Below are positions 36,513 through 47,632 of a stretch of DNA of 64,000 nucleotides, one piece after another. Position 1 is the stretch's first letter; each line of letters opens with the position of its first letter. The stretch comes from Ornithinibacillus californiensis (GTDB lineage: Bacteria; Bacillota; Bacilli; Bacillales; Amphibacillaceae): assembly GCF_001038485.1 (NCBI RefSeq), contig NZ_LDUE01000048.1, positions 1 through 64,000 on the forward strand, read 5' to 3'. A model generated the notes under the pieces. It made no database searches, was not told the DNA's origin, and worked only from the letters and a program-made list of their open reading frames with translations. A program made the position numbers and the translations under genes.

Positions 36513-37385
36513 TTAATTGGAGAATAACTCTACCAATGCATCCTTCGTCGTGGTGTTGCTAAACTTTAAATAGTCTTGAAGTGCCTTTTGCAAAGAAGCC
36601 TTGGTAGTGGCCTTTACTCCAAATTCAACATCGAGCTTAATCATATTGCGAACGATTTCTGGTCGCAAACCGGTTATAACTAATTTACTTCCCATCATGG
36701 TTACACCGTCTAATAACTTCAAAAATAGCCTAATTGCTTCATTGTCCATTTCTGCTATTCCAGACAAGTCCATAATTAATGTTTGAATCCGAAGTCTCCC
36801 AACTTCTAACAGCACCTTTTCTTCGATAACACCTGCACGATTAGTATCAATTGTCCCGATAAGCGGTAAGATGCTAATATCAGGGGTTATCGGAATGATT
36901 GGTACCGAAAGATTATTTACCAACTTTTGTTGCTTCTCTATAAGTTCATCCTTATATCTTGAATAACTGATAAAGAAACTATTTGTAAATGAATCAATTA
37001 AATCATTATAATTACTTGTTTCTGAATAGAATTCTTCGCTCTTCTTATCTTGTTTAGCCGTTAATAAATCAAACTGATGTAAGAATTCCCAGAAGGTCTT
37101 GCGGATTGCACGGATCCACTCTAATTTAAAGCTAAGTGTCATGGCATGTTTTGCCCATACAATACCTTCTTTTTTGGCGAATTCTTCTAATTCTTCAAAT
37201 TTCCCATCAACTACTAGTAAAATTAGCTGATGTGCATTATCTAATAGATTTATATTCCCAATTACGTGTATCTCATCTATCTTATCACGAACATTTACTG
37301 CTACACTTAACAATCTTTCTTCAAATGATGTTCGATTTAAAACTAGGAACTCGTGAATGTCTTCGCTCTTGATTAGATTAGCCAC
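36513..37385 (-). CDS. RsbR-type STAS-domain protein
   Basis: A 290-residue protein with an all-helical N-terminal domain (about 1-155, globin-like in RsbR relatives) and a C-terminal STAS domain (about 160-277: PLIGTIDTNRAGVIEE, LIMDLSGIAEMDN, LVITGLRPEIVRN). RsbR paralogues form the cytoplasmic stressosome that controls sigma-B. By my alignment from memory, the two threonines phosphorylated by RsbT correspond here to Asn215 and Asn247, so this member may not be switched in the usual way. I chose a GTG start at 37385. A GTG at 37394 sits too close to the Shine-Dalgarno. Two terminators follow, so it is probably transcribed alone. Confidence 0.8.
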   Translation of the reverse strand: MANLIKSEDIHEFLVLNRTSFEERLLSVAVNVRDKIDEIHVIGNINLLDNAHQLILLVVDGKFEELEEFAKKEGIVWAKHAMTLSFKLEWIRAIRKTFWEFLHQFDLLTAKQDKKSEEFYSETSNYNDLIDSFTNSFFISYSRYKDELIEKQQKLVNNLSVPIIPITPDISILPLIGTIDTNRAGVIEEKVLLEVGRLRIQTLIMDLSGIAEMDNEAIRLFLKLLDGVTMMGSKLVITGLRPEIVRNMIKLDVEFGVKATTKASLQKALQDYLKFSNTTTKDALVELFSN

Positions 37386-37513
37386 CCGAATCACTTCCCT
37401 TAATCTATTACTATGTAAGCAACAATAATAAAATAATTTTGAATTTATTATACATATATATAAGTCATATAATCAAGGAATAACAATTTCATGCTATGTC
37501 CTATGAAAAAAAA

Positions 37514-37559
37514 GAGGGGTTATACCCTCATGGTATATTACCACGCCGGGACACCCCTC
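37514..37559 (-). terminator. Intrinsic terminator after polC
   Basis: GAGGGGT (37514-37520) pairs with ACCCCTC (37553-37559), the interior forms a second stem, and a run of eight T residues follows on the minus strand. It starts 12 bases after the polC stop. Confidence 0.9.
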
Positions 37560-37570
37560 AGACATCAAAA

Positions 37571-40500
37571 TTAAAATAGGGATAATTGGTTCTTCTCTTC
37601 CATCCCCTCTAAACAACCATGATTATCTAGATACTCAAGAATAGTTTTAGAAATTTTACTACGTTCGCGTAAATCTTCTTTGGAAAGGAACTCTCCCTCT
37701 TCCCTAGCTTTCACAATATTGATTGCTGCATTTGTTCCTAGACCTTCAACAGCATTAAACGGTGGAATCAAAGTATTTCCTTCAACAACAAATTCAGCAG
37801 CCCTTGACTTATATAAATCTACTTTTTGGAATGAGAACCCTCGTTCACACATCTCTAGTGCGACTTCAAGAACTGTTAAAAGACTCTTTTCTTTAGGTGC
37901 AGCATCATTACCTTTAACATTGATTCCTTCAATACGAGTGCGTATAGCCTCTGAACCTTTAACCATTGTGTTTAAGTCAAAATCACTAGCACGTACGGTA
38001 AAATAGGCGGCATAGAAATAAATAGGATGATGTACCTTGAAATAAGCGATACGGACAGCCATTAACACGTAGGCTGCAGCATGTGCTTTCGGGAACATGT
38101 ACTTAATCTTTTTACATGATTCAACATACCAGTCTGGAACATTATGTTTTTTCATTTCTACAATCCACTCATCTTGTAAACCTTTACCCTTTCGGACCGA
38201 TTCCATTATCTTAAAGGCAAGAGAAGCTTCGAGCCCTTTATGCATCAAGTACACCATAATATCATCACGACACCCAATAACTTCAGGCAATTGACAGATA
38301 CCTTCATTAATTAATTCCTGTGCATTACCTAGCCATACATCGGTTCCATGAGATAATCCAGAAATAATAACTAATTCAGCAAATGTTTTTGGTTTTGTAT
38401 CTTCTAACATTTGTCGGACAAACTTAGTACCAAATTCTGGAACACCTAATGTACCAGTTTTACTATTAATTTGCTCCGCAGTCACCCCAAGTGATTCTGT
38501 GCTAGAGAATATTTTCATTACTTCCTTATCATCTGTTGGAATAGTTTTCGGATCAATACCACTTAAATCTTGAAGCATGCGAATAACAGTCGGATCATCG
38601 TGTCCGAGTATATCAAGTTTCAATAAGTTATCATGTATCGAATGGAAGTCAAAATGCGTCGTACGCCATTCACTCTTCCGATCATCAGCTGGAAATTGAA
38701 TCGGCGTAAAATCATATATTTCCATATAATCAGGAACAACAATAATACCACCTGGATGTTGTCCAGTTGTTCGCTTTACTCCTGTACAACCTTTTACCAA
38801 CCGATCTGTTTCCGCATTTTTAAAGACTAGATTTTTATCAGAGGCATAGCCTTTCACATAACCATAAGCAGTTTTTTCAGCTATTGTACCAATTGTACCA
38901 GCGCGATACACATAATCTTCACCAAATAATACTTTCGTATAGTTATGAGCCTTTGGCTGATATTCACCTGAGAAGTTTAAATCAATATCAGGTACCTTGT
39001 CCCCTTTAAAGCCCAAAAATGTTTCAAACGGAATGTCTTGTCCATCTTTGTTAAGCGATGTTCCACAGGAAGGGCACTCCTTATCTGGCAAATCAAAACC
39101 GCTGGCGAATGAACCGTCTGTAATAAACTCATTATGATGGCATTCTGGACATACATAATGGGGTGGTAAAGGATTGACCTCTGTTATCTCCGTCATGGTT
39201 GCTACAAATGATGAACCTACAGAACCCCTCGAACCAACTAGATACCCATCATCTAGTGATTTTTTAACCAGCTTATGAGATATCAAGTAAATTACTGCAA
39301 AACCATTACTAATAATACTATCAAGTTCCTTTTCTAACCGATCTGTAACGATCTTAGGAACTGGTTCACCGTAAATATACTTTGCTCGTGTATAGCAAAG
39401 GTTTCTAATCTCTTCATCCGCCCCCTCAATTTTGGGAGTGTATAGTTCGTCTTTCACAGGAGATATTTCCTCTATTTCATCTGCTAGAGACTGGGTATTA
39501 GAGATAACAATTTCAATTGCTTTTTCTTTTCCTAGAAAACTAAAACTATCTAACATCTCATTCGTAGTACGAAAAGGAGTATCCGGTAATGTAACTCGGT
39601 TTAACGGATTACCAGCTTGTGAAGCAATTAATATTTGACGATACATTTTCTCATGATCATCAATATAGTGCACATTACCACTAGCTATTACTTTTTTATC
39701 CATCCGTCCACCTAGCTCCACAATTTTCTTGATGATGTCGAGTATTTGAGCTTCATTTTGAACTAGTTCTTTCTCAATAAGATGGGAGTAATTGGCTGGT
39801 GGCTGCACCTCTATATAATCATAAAACTCTGCCACTTTTTCGGCTTCCTCTGCAGATTTTTGCATCATCGTTTCAAATACTTCACCTTTATCACATGCAG
39901 TCCCAATAATTAAGCCTGTACGATGCTTTTGTAACACAGATCTTGGAATACGTGGAACTCGATAAAAATAATCGATATGGGCATAAGAAACTAATTTATA
40001 TAGATTCTTTAACCCTTCTTGAGTTTTTGCAATTATTGTACAGTGGAAAGGTCTGGATCGCTGGTATGCATTTCCTTCCCCCATATGGTTATTTAATTGA
40101 TTATGGTTAGTAATTTCTTTATTCAGTACTTCTTTTACTAATTTCCATAACAGATAACCAGTAGCCTCTGCATCATATATGGCACGGTGATGCTGTGTAA
40201 GTTCGATATCCAAATACTTACATAAAGTATTTAAACGATGATTTTTAAGCTCAGGAAATAAGAACCGAGCTAACTCCAATGTATCAATAACAGGGTTTGT
40301 TACTTTATCATATTCAATTTTTTGGTAGCCCTGATTTAGAAATCCAATATCAAAGCTCGCATTATGTGCTACAAATACTGCATCCCCACTCCAAGTATAA
40401 AAATCTCTTAGTACATCACCTATTTCAGGTGCGTCTTGTACCATTTCATCTGTAATCCCTGTTAAATCAATAGTTGTTTGGGATAAAGCATGATGTGGAT

Positions 40501-41860
40501 TAGCAAACGATTCAAAGCGATCAACAATTTCCCCGTTGTGAATTTTCACAGCTGCAAGCTCTATAATCGTGTCATATACAGCGGATAGTCCGGTAGTTTC
40601 TACGTCGAATACTACGTACGTTGCGTCATTTAAATCAATATCATGTTCGTTATAAGCGATCGGAACACCATCATCAACTAGATTAGCTTCTACACCATAT
40701 AACACTTTAACACCATGTTTTTTCCCGGCGCTATGTGCATCAGGGAATCCTTGTAAACCACCATGATCCGTTATTGCGATAGCTTTATGTCCCCACTTAG
40801 CAGCTTGTTCAACAAGTCTAGCAGGAGAGACTACCGCATCCAATTGACTCATAGTTGTATGCGTGTGAAATTCAACACGTTTCTCACCTTCAGGAGCAGA
40901 ATCTTGCCTTGATGCAACTTGGACTTCTTGCATATCATTAGCCATCATAGCTAATTCGTTGGAGTACATATCCGTTTGGATACTACCTCTGGCTTTTATC
41001 CACATTCCCTTTTTCAACTGTTCAAACTTTGCAGCGTCCTCATCACCTTTAGAGAACATTTTAATTTGTAAGGAATCCGTATAATCAGTTGCCTTTGCAA
41101 TTAACAAGCTTCTTCCGGATCTAAGCTTACGAATTTCAACATCAAATATATAGCCTTGAACAGTAATGCGTTTTTCCTCTTCTTGTATTTCTTGCATCTC
41201 AATTGCTTCATCTTGAATTTTGTAACCTAATGAAAACGGCTGATTTTCATCGACATTTCGATCTTTATCACGCTTTTCTTTATCTTGGATTGTTTTTAGA
41301 ATTATTTTCTGATCTTCTAGTGACTTTTGCTCACGGAACTTTTGAATTTCATCCATTTCTGTCTTAACATCAACCGCTAATGGATGATAAGCAATACCAA
41401 CTTTGTAACAGAATGCTTTAAAATTCTCATCTAGACGTTTCTTTAAAGCAGTAGCCTCTGCTTCATTTCTCGCAGTTAACATAATCTTATTACCGTTAAC
41501 CCGAGGCTTTTGATTAAAAACTAAATCACGGTATGCTGGAGATATATCTGGGGTTAATTGTAAAAATAGTTGCCAATAATCACAAACCATCTCTTCGGTA
41601 TAGTGATTATCTTTTACATTTAGAGTTAATTCTATCGCTGCTAGTTGTTGAAAGGCATGTTTTAATCTAGTTAGTAACTCTTGGTAGATACTTGTAGGTA
41701 AGACCCTATCTAACTCGATATAGAAATGCCAAATCTTTTTTAATTTATAGATTTCTAGTTTTTTTAATGAACTCTCTTGAAAATATTGTTGAACATAGTC
41801 TAAAGGCATTTCTATTTGCTGAAGTAACAGATTTAATTTCTCTTTTTTGGAAATATCCAT
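37571..41860 (-). CDS. polC: DNA polymerase III PolC-type alpha subunit
   Basis: The main replicative polymerase of low-GC Firmicutes, 1429 residues. In order: an N-terminal region and OB fold (about 230-315), a PHP domain beginning [12 protein letters not shown] at 331, and a DnaQ-like proofreading exonuclease inserted within it (DVETTG, D419 and E421). A Cys4 zinc element (CPECH...CPSCG) and the polymerase core ([12 protein letters not shown]) follow, with helix-hairpin-helix motifs near the C-terminus ([20 protein letters not shown]). AGGAGG precedes the ATG. proS, its usual upstream neighbour, is absent. Confidence 0.99.
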   Translation of the reverse strand: MDISKKEKLNLLLQQIEMPLDYVQQYFQESSLKKLEIYKLKKIWHFYIELDRVLPTSIYQELLTRLKHAFQQLAAIELTLNVKDNHYTEEMVCDYWQLFLQLTPDISPAYRDLVFNQKPRVNGNKIMLTARNEAEATALKKRLDENFKAFCYKVGIAYHPLAVDVKTEMDEIQKFREQKSLEDQKIILKTIQDKEKRDKDRNVDENQPFSLGYKIQDEAIEMQEIQEEEKRITVQGYIFDVEIRKLRSGRSLLIAKATDYTDSLQIKMFSKGDEDAAKFEQLKKGMWIKARGSIQTDMYSNELAMMANDMQEVQVASRQDSAPEGEKRVEFHTHTTMSQLDAVVSPARLVEQAAKWGHKAIAITDHGGLQGFPDAHSAGKKHGVKVLYGVEANLVDDGVPIAYNEHDIDLNDATYVVFDVETTGLSAVYDTIIELAAVKIHNGEIVDRFESFANPHHALSQTTIDLTGITDEMVQDAPEIGDVLRDFYTWSGDAVFVAHNASFDIGFLNQGYQKIEYDKVTNPVIDTLELARFLFPELKNHRLNTLCKYLDIELTQHHRAIYDAEATGYLLWKLVKEVLNKEITNHNQLNNHMGEGNAYQRSRPFHCTIIAKTQEGLKNLYKLVSYAHIDYFYRVPRIPRSVLQKHRTGLIIGTACDKGEVFETMMQKSAEEAEKVAEFYDYIEVQPPANYSHLIEKELVQNEAQILDIIKKIVELGGRMDKKVIASGNVHYIDDHEKMYRQILIASQAGNPLNRVTLPDTPFRTTNEMLDSFSFLGKEKAIEIVISNTQSLADEIEEISPVKDELYTPKIEGADEEIRNLCYTRAKYIYGEPVPKIVTDRLEKELDSIISNGFAVIYLISHKLVKKSLDDGYLVGSRGSVGSSFVATMTEITEVNPLPPHYVCPECHHNEFITDGSFASGFDLPDKECPSCGTSLNKDGQDIPFETFLGFKGDKVPDIDLNFSGEYQPKAHNYTKVLFGEDYVYRAGTIGTIAEKTAYGYVKGYASDKNLVFKNAETDRLVKGCTGVKRTTGQHPGGIIVVPDYMEIYDFTPIQFPADDRKSEWRTTHFDFHSIHDNLLKLDILGHDDPTVIRMLQDLSGIDPKTIPTDDKEVMKIFSSTESLGVTAEQINSKTGTLGVPEFGTKFVRQMLEDTKPKTFAELVIISGLSHGTDVWLGNAQELINEGICQLPEVIGCRDDIMVYLMHKGLEASLAFKIMESVRKGKGLQDEWIVEMKKHNVPDWYVESCKKIKYMFPKAHAAAYVLMAVRIAYFKVHHPIYFYAAYFTVRASDFDLNTMVKGSEAIRTRIEGINVKGNDAAPKEKSLLTVLEVALEMCERGFSFQKVDLYKSRAAEFVVEGNTLIPPFNAVEGLGTNAAINIVKAREEGEFLSKEDLRERSKISKTILEYLDNHGCLEGMEEKNQLSLF

Positions 41861-41925
41861 TCTCGTATTCCTCCTGCTTTATTGCCAGTAACTGGCCTCT
41901 TTCAGGGTAATCAAAAACAATGGAA

Positions 41926-41954
41926 ACCCTTGTCAAGGTAAAAAAGACAAGGGT
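41926..41954 (-). terminator. Hairpin between rasP and polC, likely terminator or attenuator
   Basis: Perfect nine-base arms ACCCTTGTC (41926-41934) and GACAAGGGT (41946-41954) lie about 66 bases before the polC start. A short T-tract (TTTCC) follows on the minus strand, so termination may be partial. Confidence 0.55.
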
Positions 41955-42065
41955 CCCATTAACGCTTACTATTCTATTTATATACTACCTTCTTTATCCA
42001 ACATATACAACCATTTTAATCTGGTAATCATTTCTTTTATGCAGTATTCTTTCCATGACAATAGT

Positions 42066-42101
42066 CCGAATGCACAGTGGTTTCTGCTGTAGTATATTCG
42101 G
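42066..42101 (-). other. Stem-loop after rasP
   Basis: CCGAAT (42066-42071) pairs with ATTCGG (42096-42101), and ACAG/CTGT extends the stem inside. No T-tract follows, so I do not call it a terminator. The rest of the 282-base gap between rasP and polC shows no gene fragment where proS would be expected. Confidence 0.4.
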
Positions 42102-42142
42102 GCTCCTGTACAAATATTAATTAAATCTCGTTACTCTATTTT

Positions 42143-43408
42143 TTATAAAAATAATCGCTGAATATCATTCCATGTCACAATAATCATTAATAACATTAAT
42201 AATGCAAAGCCAACAAAGTGGAAAATACCTTCCTTTTCGGGTTCCATTGGTTTTCCACGAACTAATTCAATACCAACGAACAATAGTCTCCCACCATCTA
42301 ATGCTGGTAATGGTACTAAATTGACAACCCCAAGATTAATACTTAGTATTGCTGTCCACATTAAGAAATTCATAAACCCTGTTTGTACAACTTGGTCAGT
42401 AGCGTCATAAATTCCAACTGGTCCTGATAGCATATCGAGTCCTAATTGTCCGGTGATCAGCATCGCTAAATTAGTTAAGATTAGTGAAGTTGTTTCATAG
42501 GTCTTTGTAGCACCATAGGTAAATGAACCCCAGAACGTCTTCTCCATTGCCTGCATAACACCAATCTGCCCATAGGATCCCTCGCCGCCTTCAAAAGGAA
42601 TTTCCTTTGGTACAACCGTTAAGTTTACTGGCTCACCATCACGTAAAACGGTCATACTTAATTCTTCACCAGGATTAGAGCGTACTATAGTAGTAAATTC
42701 TGACCATGTTGAGACAGATTGGTCATCTATTTGAATAACTTCATCATTTGGTTTAAATCCGGCTTCAGCTGCGGGTGCACCTTTCTGTATTTCACTTATT
42801 CTAGCTTCATCTACAGGAACACCTTGAACAACTCCGATTACAATGAAAATCAGTATTGCAAGTAAAAAGTTCATCATTGGGCCAGCAAATAATTGCATTG
42901 CACGTTGACCCACAGTCTTAGATGCAAATTGACGCTCATAAGGAGCAATCAAAGTTTCCTTCTCGTCCATTACAAATAGTGCTCGGGAATCTACTTGAAA
43001 GCGTAAAAGATCTTCCTCTTCGTCAATTTCATACCCCTCAATAATTAACTGGTGGTCTAAATCAACTTTTTCAACTTCGATTACACGAGCATTGGGATGC
43101 TTGGATTTGTTATTAACGATTATCTTGTTAACTTTGCCTTCTCCATCGAATTCTAATCCAATATGATGGCCAGGCTTTAAATCAATTATCTCTGGATCCT
43201 CACCAGCCACGCGAACGTAACCACCTATAGGTAGTAATCGAATCGTATAAAGAGTATCATTTTTAGTAAAAGCAAATATCTTTGGTCCCATTCCAATTGC
43301 GAATTCTCGTGCAAGCATCCCCGCACGTTTCGCAAATATAAGATGGCCTAATTCATGGACAAATACTAGAAGTCCAAACATAAAAATAAATGCTATAACT
43401 GTTGTCAC
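42143..43408 (-). CDS. rasP: Site-2 intramembrane metalloprotease RasP (RseP)
   Basis: Cleaves transmembrane anti-sigma factors and leftover signal peptides inside the membrane, so it controls sigma-W-type responses. The zinc motif HELGH is at 18-22 in the first membrane helix. A PDZ domain follows in the central part (EAGFKPNDEVIQIDDQSV), and the last metal ligand motif LVPLPALDGGR is near the C-terminus. I prefer a GTG start at 43408, with AAGG suitably spaced. A GTG at 43417 would add three residues. It normally follows dxr, which is absent here. Confidence 0.93.
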   Translation of the reverse strand: MTTVIAFIFMFGLLVFVHELGHLIFAKRAGMLAREFAIGMGPKIFAFTKNDTLYTIRLLPIGGYVRVAGEDPEIIDLKPGHHIGLEFDGEGKVNKIIVNNKSKHPNARVIEVEKVDLDHQLIIEGYEIDEEEDLLRFQVDSRALFVMDEKETLIAPYERQFASKTVGQRAMQLFAGPMMNFLLAILIFIVIGVVQGVPVDEARISEIQKGAPAAEAGFKPNDEVIQIDDQSVSTWSEFTTIVRSNPGEELSMTVLRDGEPVNLTVVPKEIPFEGGEGSYGQIGVMQAMEKTFWGSFTYGATKTYETTSLILTNLAMLITGQLGLDMLSGPVGIYDATDQVVQTGFMNFLMWTAILSINLGVVNLVPLPALDGGRLLFVGIELVRGKPMEPEKEGIFHFVGFALLMLLMIIVTWNDIQRLFL

Positions 43409-43479
43409 ATCTAACACCTTCCTTTATTGAGGTAGCTAAAGAGATGTATCCACGGAGGAAAATCTATTAGTTATCAAAC

Positions 43480-44283
43480 CTAATTCAGTAAAAATTGCAG
43501 GATTAAATGTAGAACAGGAAAAACAAAGATAGCACTATCAAATCTATCTAATATTCCACCATGTCCAGGTAAAATAGTACCGGAGTCCTTTACGTTATAA
43601 TGACGTTTGAATGCCGATTCAACCAGATCACCAATTTGACCGAATACAGATACAAGTAACGAAATTACTATAATAGTAATTATTCCATAAGGAAACTGGT
43701 AGATCACATCAAAGACTATACCTACAATAATAGCAAGAACAATACCACCTAAAGCACCTTCAACTGTTTTATTCGGACTTATCTCTGGCCATAATTTATG
43801 TTTTCCTAATGCCCTTCCGGTGAAATATGCCCCCGTATCTGTTGACCAAATTAGTAAGAGCGCAAAGAAAACATGGGCTAGTCCATCTGTACTGTTTCGT
43901 GTTTCTAAGAAATAGAAAAACCCCATTCCAACATACAATACCGCCAATAATACAAAACCTACATCATCAAATGTAAACTTGTTTTTCAATAATACAGTAT
44001 ATGCTAATAGTATTAAGACTAAGACAATCATGATTTGTACGGAATATGTTGGAATCATAAAAGCAACATATTCAGCTATACTTGGACTTAGTAGCAACCA
44101 TAATAGAAGAAATGCTATTAATCCTGCCGGGGAATGCCATGTGATTTTATGCATTTTTAGGAGTTCATATAATCCTATTGTGGCTAATAAGTAAATAACT
44201 ACCGTAAACGGTAGGTCTCCATAAATCACAAATGGAATAAATAATACTAAAGCAATAACACCTGTTAGAATTCGTTGTTTCAT
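43480..44283 (-). CDS. cdsA: Phosphatidate cytidylyltransferase
   Basis: Makes CDP-diacylglycerol, precursor of all phospholipids, including the substrate used by PgsA encoded elsewhere in this window. The protein has 267 residues with about seven to eight membrane segments and the C-terminal CDS signature (GDLVESAFKRHYNVKDSG followed by GGILDRFDS). I set the start at the ATG at 44283, giving MKQRILTGVI, with AAGGTGAT upstream. A GTG at 44292 is too close to that site. It follows uppS closely. Confidence 0.95.
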   Translation of the reverse strand: MKQRILTGVIALVLFIPFVIYGDLPFTVVIYLLATIGLYELLKMHKITWHSPAGLIAFLLLWLLLSPSIAEYVAFMIPTYSVQIMIVLVLILLAYTVLLKNKFTFDDVGFVLLAVLYVGMGFFYFLETRNSTDGLAHVFFALLLIWSTDTGAYFTGRALGKHKLWPEISPNKTVEGALGGIVLAIIVGIVFDVIYQFPYGIITIIVISLLVSVFGQIGDLVESAFKRHYNVKDSGTILPGHGGILDRFDSAIFVFPVLHLILQFLLN

Positions 44284-44298
44284 ATATGACACATCACC

Positions 44299-45063
44299 TT
44301 ATATACCTCCATATCGCCTAGACCTATTTTGGTAGTCCATAAGCGCCTTAACAAAAACTTCTTCCGTAAAGTCTGGCCACAATACATCTGTAAACCAAAA
44401 TTCCGTATAGGCTAATTGCCAAAGTAGGAAGTTACTTAGTCGTTGCTCCCCACTAGTTCGTATTAATAAGTCTGGATCTGATACGTTATGGGTGTATAGA
44501 TATTTTGATAACAGTTTCTCATCCACCTGCTCTAGAGAGAACTCTTCATTATCCATATCCTCCATCATAGACTTAATAGCACGTAATATTTCTTTTCTAC
44601 TACCATAGTTCAATGCAAAGTTCAGTAATAATCCATCGTTATCTTTCGTTTTTTCCTTCGCATACTGTACAGCTTCTTTTGTATAACCTGGTAGTGAATC
44701 GAAATCACCAATAGTTTCAATTCGTACATTATTTTTAATTAAATCGGGTAGATAAATATGTAAAAATTCCTTCGGTAATCTTAATAAATACTCTACTTCA
44801 TGCTTTGGCCTTTTCCAATTCTCGGTTGAAAATGCAAACAGGGTAAGGATTTTTATATTATGTTTTACCGCAGTTTCAACGGTATCTTTCACAACATCCA
44901 TACCCGCTTTGTGGCCTGCAATTCTTGGGAGGCCTTTTTGCTTTGCCCAGCGTCCGTTTCCGTCCATAATAATGGCAACATGTTCCGGTACATTAGTTAA
45001 TTCTTCAGTTTGTATAGGAATTTCTTCTTTTTTTGATTTAAAGAAAGGAAGTTTCATAGGCAT
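44299..45063 (-). CDS. uppS: Undecaprenyl diphosphate synthase (isoprenyl transferase)
   Basis: Builds the C55 lipid carrier for peptidoglycan and teichoic acid synthesis by cis-prenyl addition. The substrate-binding Asp lies in IIMDGNGRWA, followed by RIAGHKAG. RTSGEQRLSNFLLWQ is the conserved C-terminal segment. 254 residues. GGAGG precedes the ATG at proper distance. Its isopentenyl substrate requires a DXP or mevalonate pathway, yet dxr is missing from its usual place two genes downstream. Confidence 0.97.
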   Translation of the reverse strand: MPMKLPFFKSKKEEIPIQTEELTNVPEHVAIIMDGNGRWAKQKGLPRIAGHKAGMDVVKDTVETAVKHNIKILTLFAFSTENWKRPKHEVEYLLRLPKEFLHIYLPDLIKNNVRIETIGDFDSLPGYTKEAVQYAKEKTKDNDGLLLNFALNYGSRKEILRAIKSMMEDMDNEEFSLEQVDEKLLSKYLYTHNVSDPDLLIRTSGEQRLSNFLLWQLAYTEFWFTDVLWPDFTEEVFVKALMDYQNRSRRYGGI

Positions 45064-45206
45064 ACTTTTCCTCCGAACACTGGTGTTTAAACGTAAAATA
45101 CTTTAATTACTATGCTAAATGAATTCGTTATATGACATGGCATACTATTTGTATATTTTATCATATTCCTAGGAAAACAATATAATACAAGCAAAATGTC
45201 ATTATT

Positions 45207-45235
45207 ATTATAACGATAATCCAATGAGAATACAA
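45207..45235 (-). promoter_or_regulatory. Candidate uppS promoter
   Basis: On the minus strand TTGTAT (45230-45235) and a perfect TATAAT (45207-45212) are 17 bases apart. They begin at the tail of the frr terminator and lie about 145 bases before uppS. The remaining leader is AT-rich with no other clear element. Confidence 0.5.
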
Positions 45236-45260
45236 AAGCCCCCTTAAATAAGAGGGCTTA
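45233..45260 (-). terminator. Intrinsic terminator after frr
   Basis: AAGCCC-type arms pair across a short AT loop (AAAAGCCCCC with AGAGGGCTTA, one mismatch), followed by TTTTG on the minus strand. It lies about 40 bases after the frr stop codon. Confidence 0.75.
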
Positions 45261-45301
45261 TATATGTTCCATCGTGTAAGAAGTGTGAAAAAACCACAAG
45301 C

Positions 45302-45859
45302 CTAAACTTCCATAATTTCTTGTTCTTTGTTTTTAGCTAGTTTATCAATTTCAGCAATGTGGTTGTCTGTTTGCTTTTGAACGTCATCCTGAGCATTTCT
45401 TAACTCGTCTTCAGTAAGATCCCCATTTTTTTCTGCTTTTTTAAGAGCGTCGTTTGTATCACGGCGAACGTTTCTCACTTGAACTCGGTATTCTTCTGCA
45501 TATTTTCCTACTACCTTAACAAGGTCTTTTCTACGCTCTTCCGTTAGTGGAGGGATATTTAGACGTATTACATTTCCATCGTTAGAAGGAGATAGGCCTA
45601 AATCAGCCTTCTGAATAGCTTTATCAATATCGTTAATTGCTGTTTTATCATAAGGAGTAATAACTAGCAAACGAGCTTCTGGCGCAGATATAGTTGCTAA
45701 TTGATTTAATGGTGTAGTAGCACCATAATAATCAACAAAAACATTGTCTAAAAGACTAGGATTAGCTCTACCAGCACGTACCGTTGCCAAATTTCTTGAA
45801 AAAGCTTGTACTGTCTGCTTCATTTTATCCTTGCACTCATTCATAATTTGATTTGTCAT
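45302..45859 (-). CDS. frr: Ribosome recycling factor
   Basis: With EF-G it splits post-termination ribosomes. A 185-residue helical protein with the characteristic [21 protein letters not shown] and the C-terminal [21 protein letters not shown]. An AAGGGGG Shine-Dalgarno precedes the ATG, which follows the pyrH stop by two bases, so the two genes are cotranscribed. Confidence 0.98.
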   Translation of the reverse strand: MTNQIMNECKDKMKQTVQAFSRNLATVRAGRANPSLLDNVFVDYYGATTPLNQLATISAPEARLLVITPYDKTAINDIDKAIQKADLGLSPSNDGNVIRLNIPPLTEERRKDLVKVVGKYAEEYRVQVRNVRRDTNDALKKAEKNGDLTEDELRNAQDDVQKQTDNHIAEIDKLAKNKEQEIMEV

Positions 45860-45861
45860 GG

Positions 45862-46584
45862 TTATTTCCCCCTTATTATTGTACCGATTGTCTTACCCAA
45901 GACAACCTTTTTAATATTTCCTTCTTCGGTAATAGAAAAAACAATCAATGGTATATCATTCTCCATACATAATGTAGATGCGGTAGAATCCATTACACCA
46001 AGACCCTCATTTAACATTTCCATATAGGATATGTTCTCATACTTTTTAGCATCTTTATTGATTCGTGGGTCATCTGAATATACCCCATCAACATTATTTT
46101 TCGCCATTAAAATGACTTCTGCTTCAATCTCTGCAGCTCTTAATGCTGCTGTAGTATCCGTAGAGAAGTAAGGGTTACCTGTTCCAGCAGCAAATATGAC
46201 AACTCGCTTCTTTTCTAAGTGGCGAATCGCTTTTCTTCTAATATATGGTTCTGCTACTTGGCGCATTTCTATTGAAGTTTGAACTCTTGTTGGTATGTCT
46301 ATTGTTTCCAGTGCATCTTGTAATGCAAGTGAATTCATAACTGTAGCTAGCATCCCCATATAATCTGCAGTTGCTCGGTCCATTCCCATTTCACTGCCAA
46401 CCTTACCACGCCATATGTTGCCTCCTCCGACAACAACAGCAACTTCAACTCCAAGTTTAACTACTTCTGAAATTTGGGTTGCAATGGATTGAATAATCTT
46501 CGGTTCTATACCGTATCCTTGGTTTCCGCTTAACGCTTCACCACTTAATTTAAGTACAATTCTTCCGTAACGAGCTGTTGTCAT
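45862..46584 (-). CDS. pyrH: UMP kinase
   Basis: Phosphorylates UMP to UDP; a hexameric amino-acid-kinase-fold enzyme. 240 residues from the ATG at 46584, which is preceded by GGAGG and gives [20 protein letters not shown]. Motifs [10 protein letters not shown] and [14 protein letters not shown] are conserved. A longer frame to 46626 lacks a binding site. Order rpsB-tsf-pyrH-frr is conserved in most bacteria. Confidence 0.97.
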   Translation of the reverse strand: MTTARYGRIVLKLSGEALSGNQGYGIEPKIIQSIATQISEVVKLGVEVAVVVGGGNIWRGKVGSEMGMDRATADYMGMLATVMNSLALQDALETIDIPTRVQTSIEMRQVAEPYIRRKAIRHLEKKRVVIFAAGTGNPYFSTDTTAALRAAEIEAEVILMAKNNVDGVYSDDPRINKDAKKYENISYMEMLNEGLGVMDSTASTLCMENDIPLIVFSITEEGNIKKVVLGKTIGTIIRGK

Positions 46585-46644
46585 GTTAACCTCCATAATG
46601 AATAGATTTTCTACTTGTTCACACAATCTATTTGCTCATGGTGA

Positions 46645-46671
46645 AATAGGGAACATATTATGTCCCCTATT
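46645..46671 (-). terminator. Weak hairpin between tsf and pyrH
   Basis: Arms pair over ten of eleven positions (46645-46655 and 46661-46671), followed by TTTCACC on the minus strand. It begins ten bases after the tsf stop and may attenuate rather than end transcription. Confidence 0.5.
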
Positions 46672-46681
46672 CGTTCATTTC

Positions 46682-47566
46682 TTATTTTTTAACTTGGCTC
46701 ATTACTTCTTCTGCGAAGTTTTCAGAACGTTTTTCCATACCTTCTCCAACTTCATAGCGAACGAATGTTTTAACAGTCGCTCCTTTAGCTTCTACGTATT
46801 TTTTAACTTTTTGATCTGGGTCTTTAACAAAGCTTTGTTCTAATAAGCAAATGTCTTCAAAGAATTTACCTAAACGACCTTCAACCATTTTCTCAACAAT
46901 GCTTTCTGGTTTACCTTCGTTTAGTGCTTGTTGTTTTAATACTTCACGTTCGTGGTTAATAACTTCTTCTGAAACTTGATCGCGTGAAACATATTTAGGG
47001 TTAACAGCAGCAGCATGCATAGCAATATCCTTAGCAACAGCTGTATCAGTAGTTCCTTCAAGTAAAGCTAGAACCCCAATACGTCCTCCCATATGAAGGT
47101 ATTCACCAAAAGCATCATTATCTGTTTTTGTTAATAATTCGAAGCGACGAAGAGAGATTTTTTCACCAATCTTAGCAACAGCAGAGTTAATATAAGTTTC
47201 TACTGTCTCACCTTCACCTTTTAGTTTTTGTTGCAATGCTTCTTCAACAGTTGCTGGTTTTTGAGATAAGATATGGCTACCTAAATCTTCTAGTAGTTGT
47301 TTGAATTGTTCATTTTTTGTTACGAAGTCAGTTTCGCAGTTTACTTCTAAAAGTACAGCTGTATTGCCTTCAGACGCAATATATGTAGAACCCTCTGCTG
47401 CAATACGGTCCGCTTTTTTAGCAGCCTTTGCAATTCCTTTTTCACGTAGGTAATCAATTGCTTTCTCAATATCACCGTTAGTTTCAGTTAGTGCTTTTTT
47501 ACAATCCATCATTCCAGCACCAGTTTTTTCACGTAGTTCTTTAACCATTTGTGCAGTTATAGCCAT
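46682..47566 (-). CDS. tsf: Translation elongation factor Ts
   Basis: The nucleotide exchange factor for EF-Tu, 294 residues. The N-terminal UBA-like domain has [19 protein letters not shown]. The core contains the TDFV motif ([16 protein letters not shown]), and the C-terminal dimerisation region is complete. An AGGAGG site precedes the ATG. A terminator-like hairpin separates it from rpsB, so tsf is probably transcribed at a fraction of the rpsB level. Confidence 0.98.
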   Translation of the reverse strand: MAITAQMVKELREKTGAGMMDCKKALTETNGDIEKAIDYLREKGIAKAAKKADRIAAEGSTYIASEGNTAVLLEVNCETDFVTKNEQFKQLLEDLGSHILSQKPATVEEALQQKLKGEGETVETYINSAVAKIGEKISLRRFELLTKTDNDAFGEYLHMGGRIGVLALLEGTTDTAVAKDIAMHAAAVNPKYVSRDQVSEEVINHEREVLKQQALNEGKPESIVEKMVEGRLGKFFEDICLLEQSFVKDPDQKVKKYVEAKGATVKTFVRYEVGEGMEKRSENFAEEVMSQVKK

Positions 47567-47632
47567 TATGAATCCTCCTTAGTATTGTTTATATTAGCAT
47601 TTACCTTATGGTGTTATTACATGCTTTAAAAA

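Noticed and set aside
41930-41960. TTGACA before polC as a promoter
   Set aside because: No acceptable -10 lies 16-18 bases downstream, and the hexamer is part of the GACAAGGGT hairpin arm.
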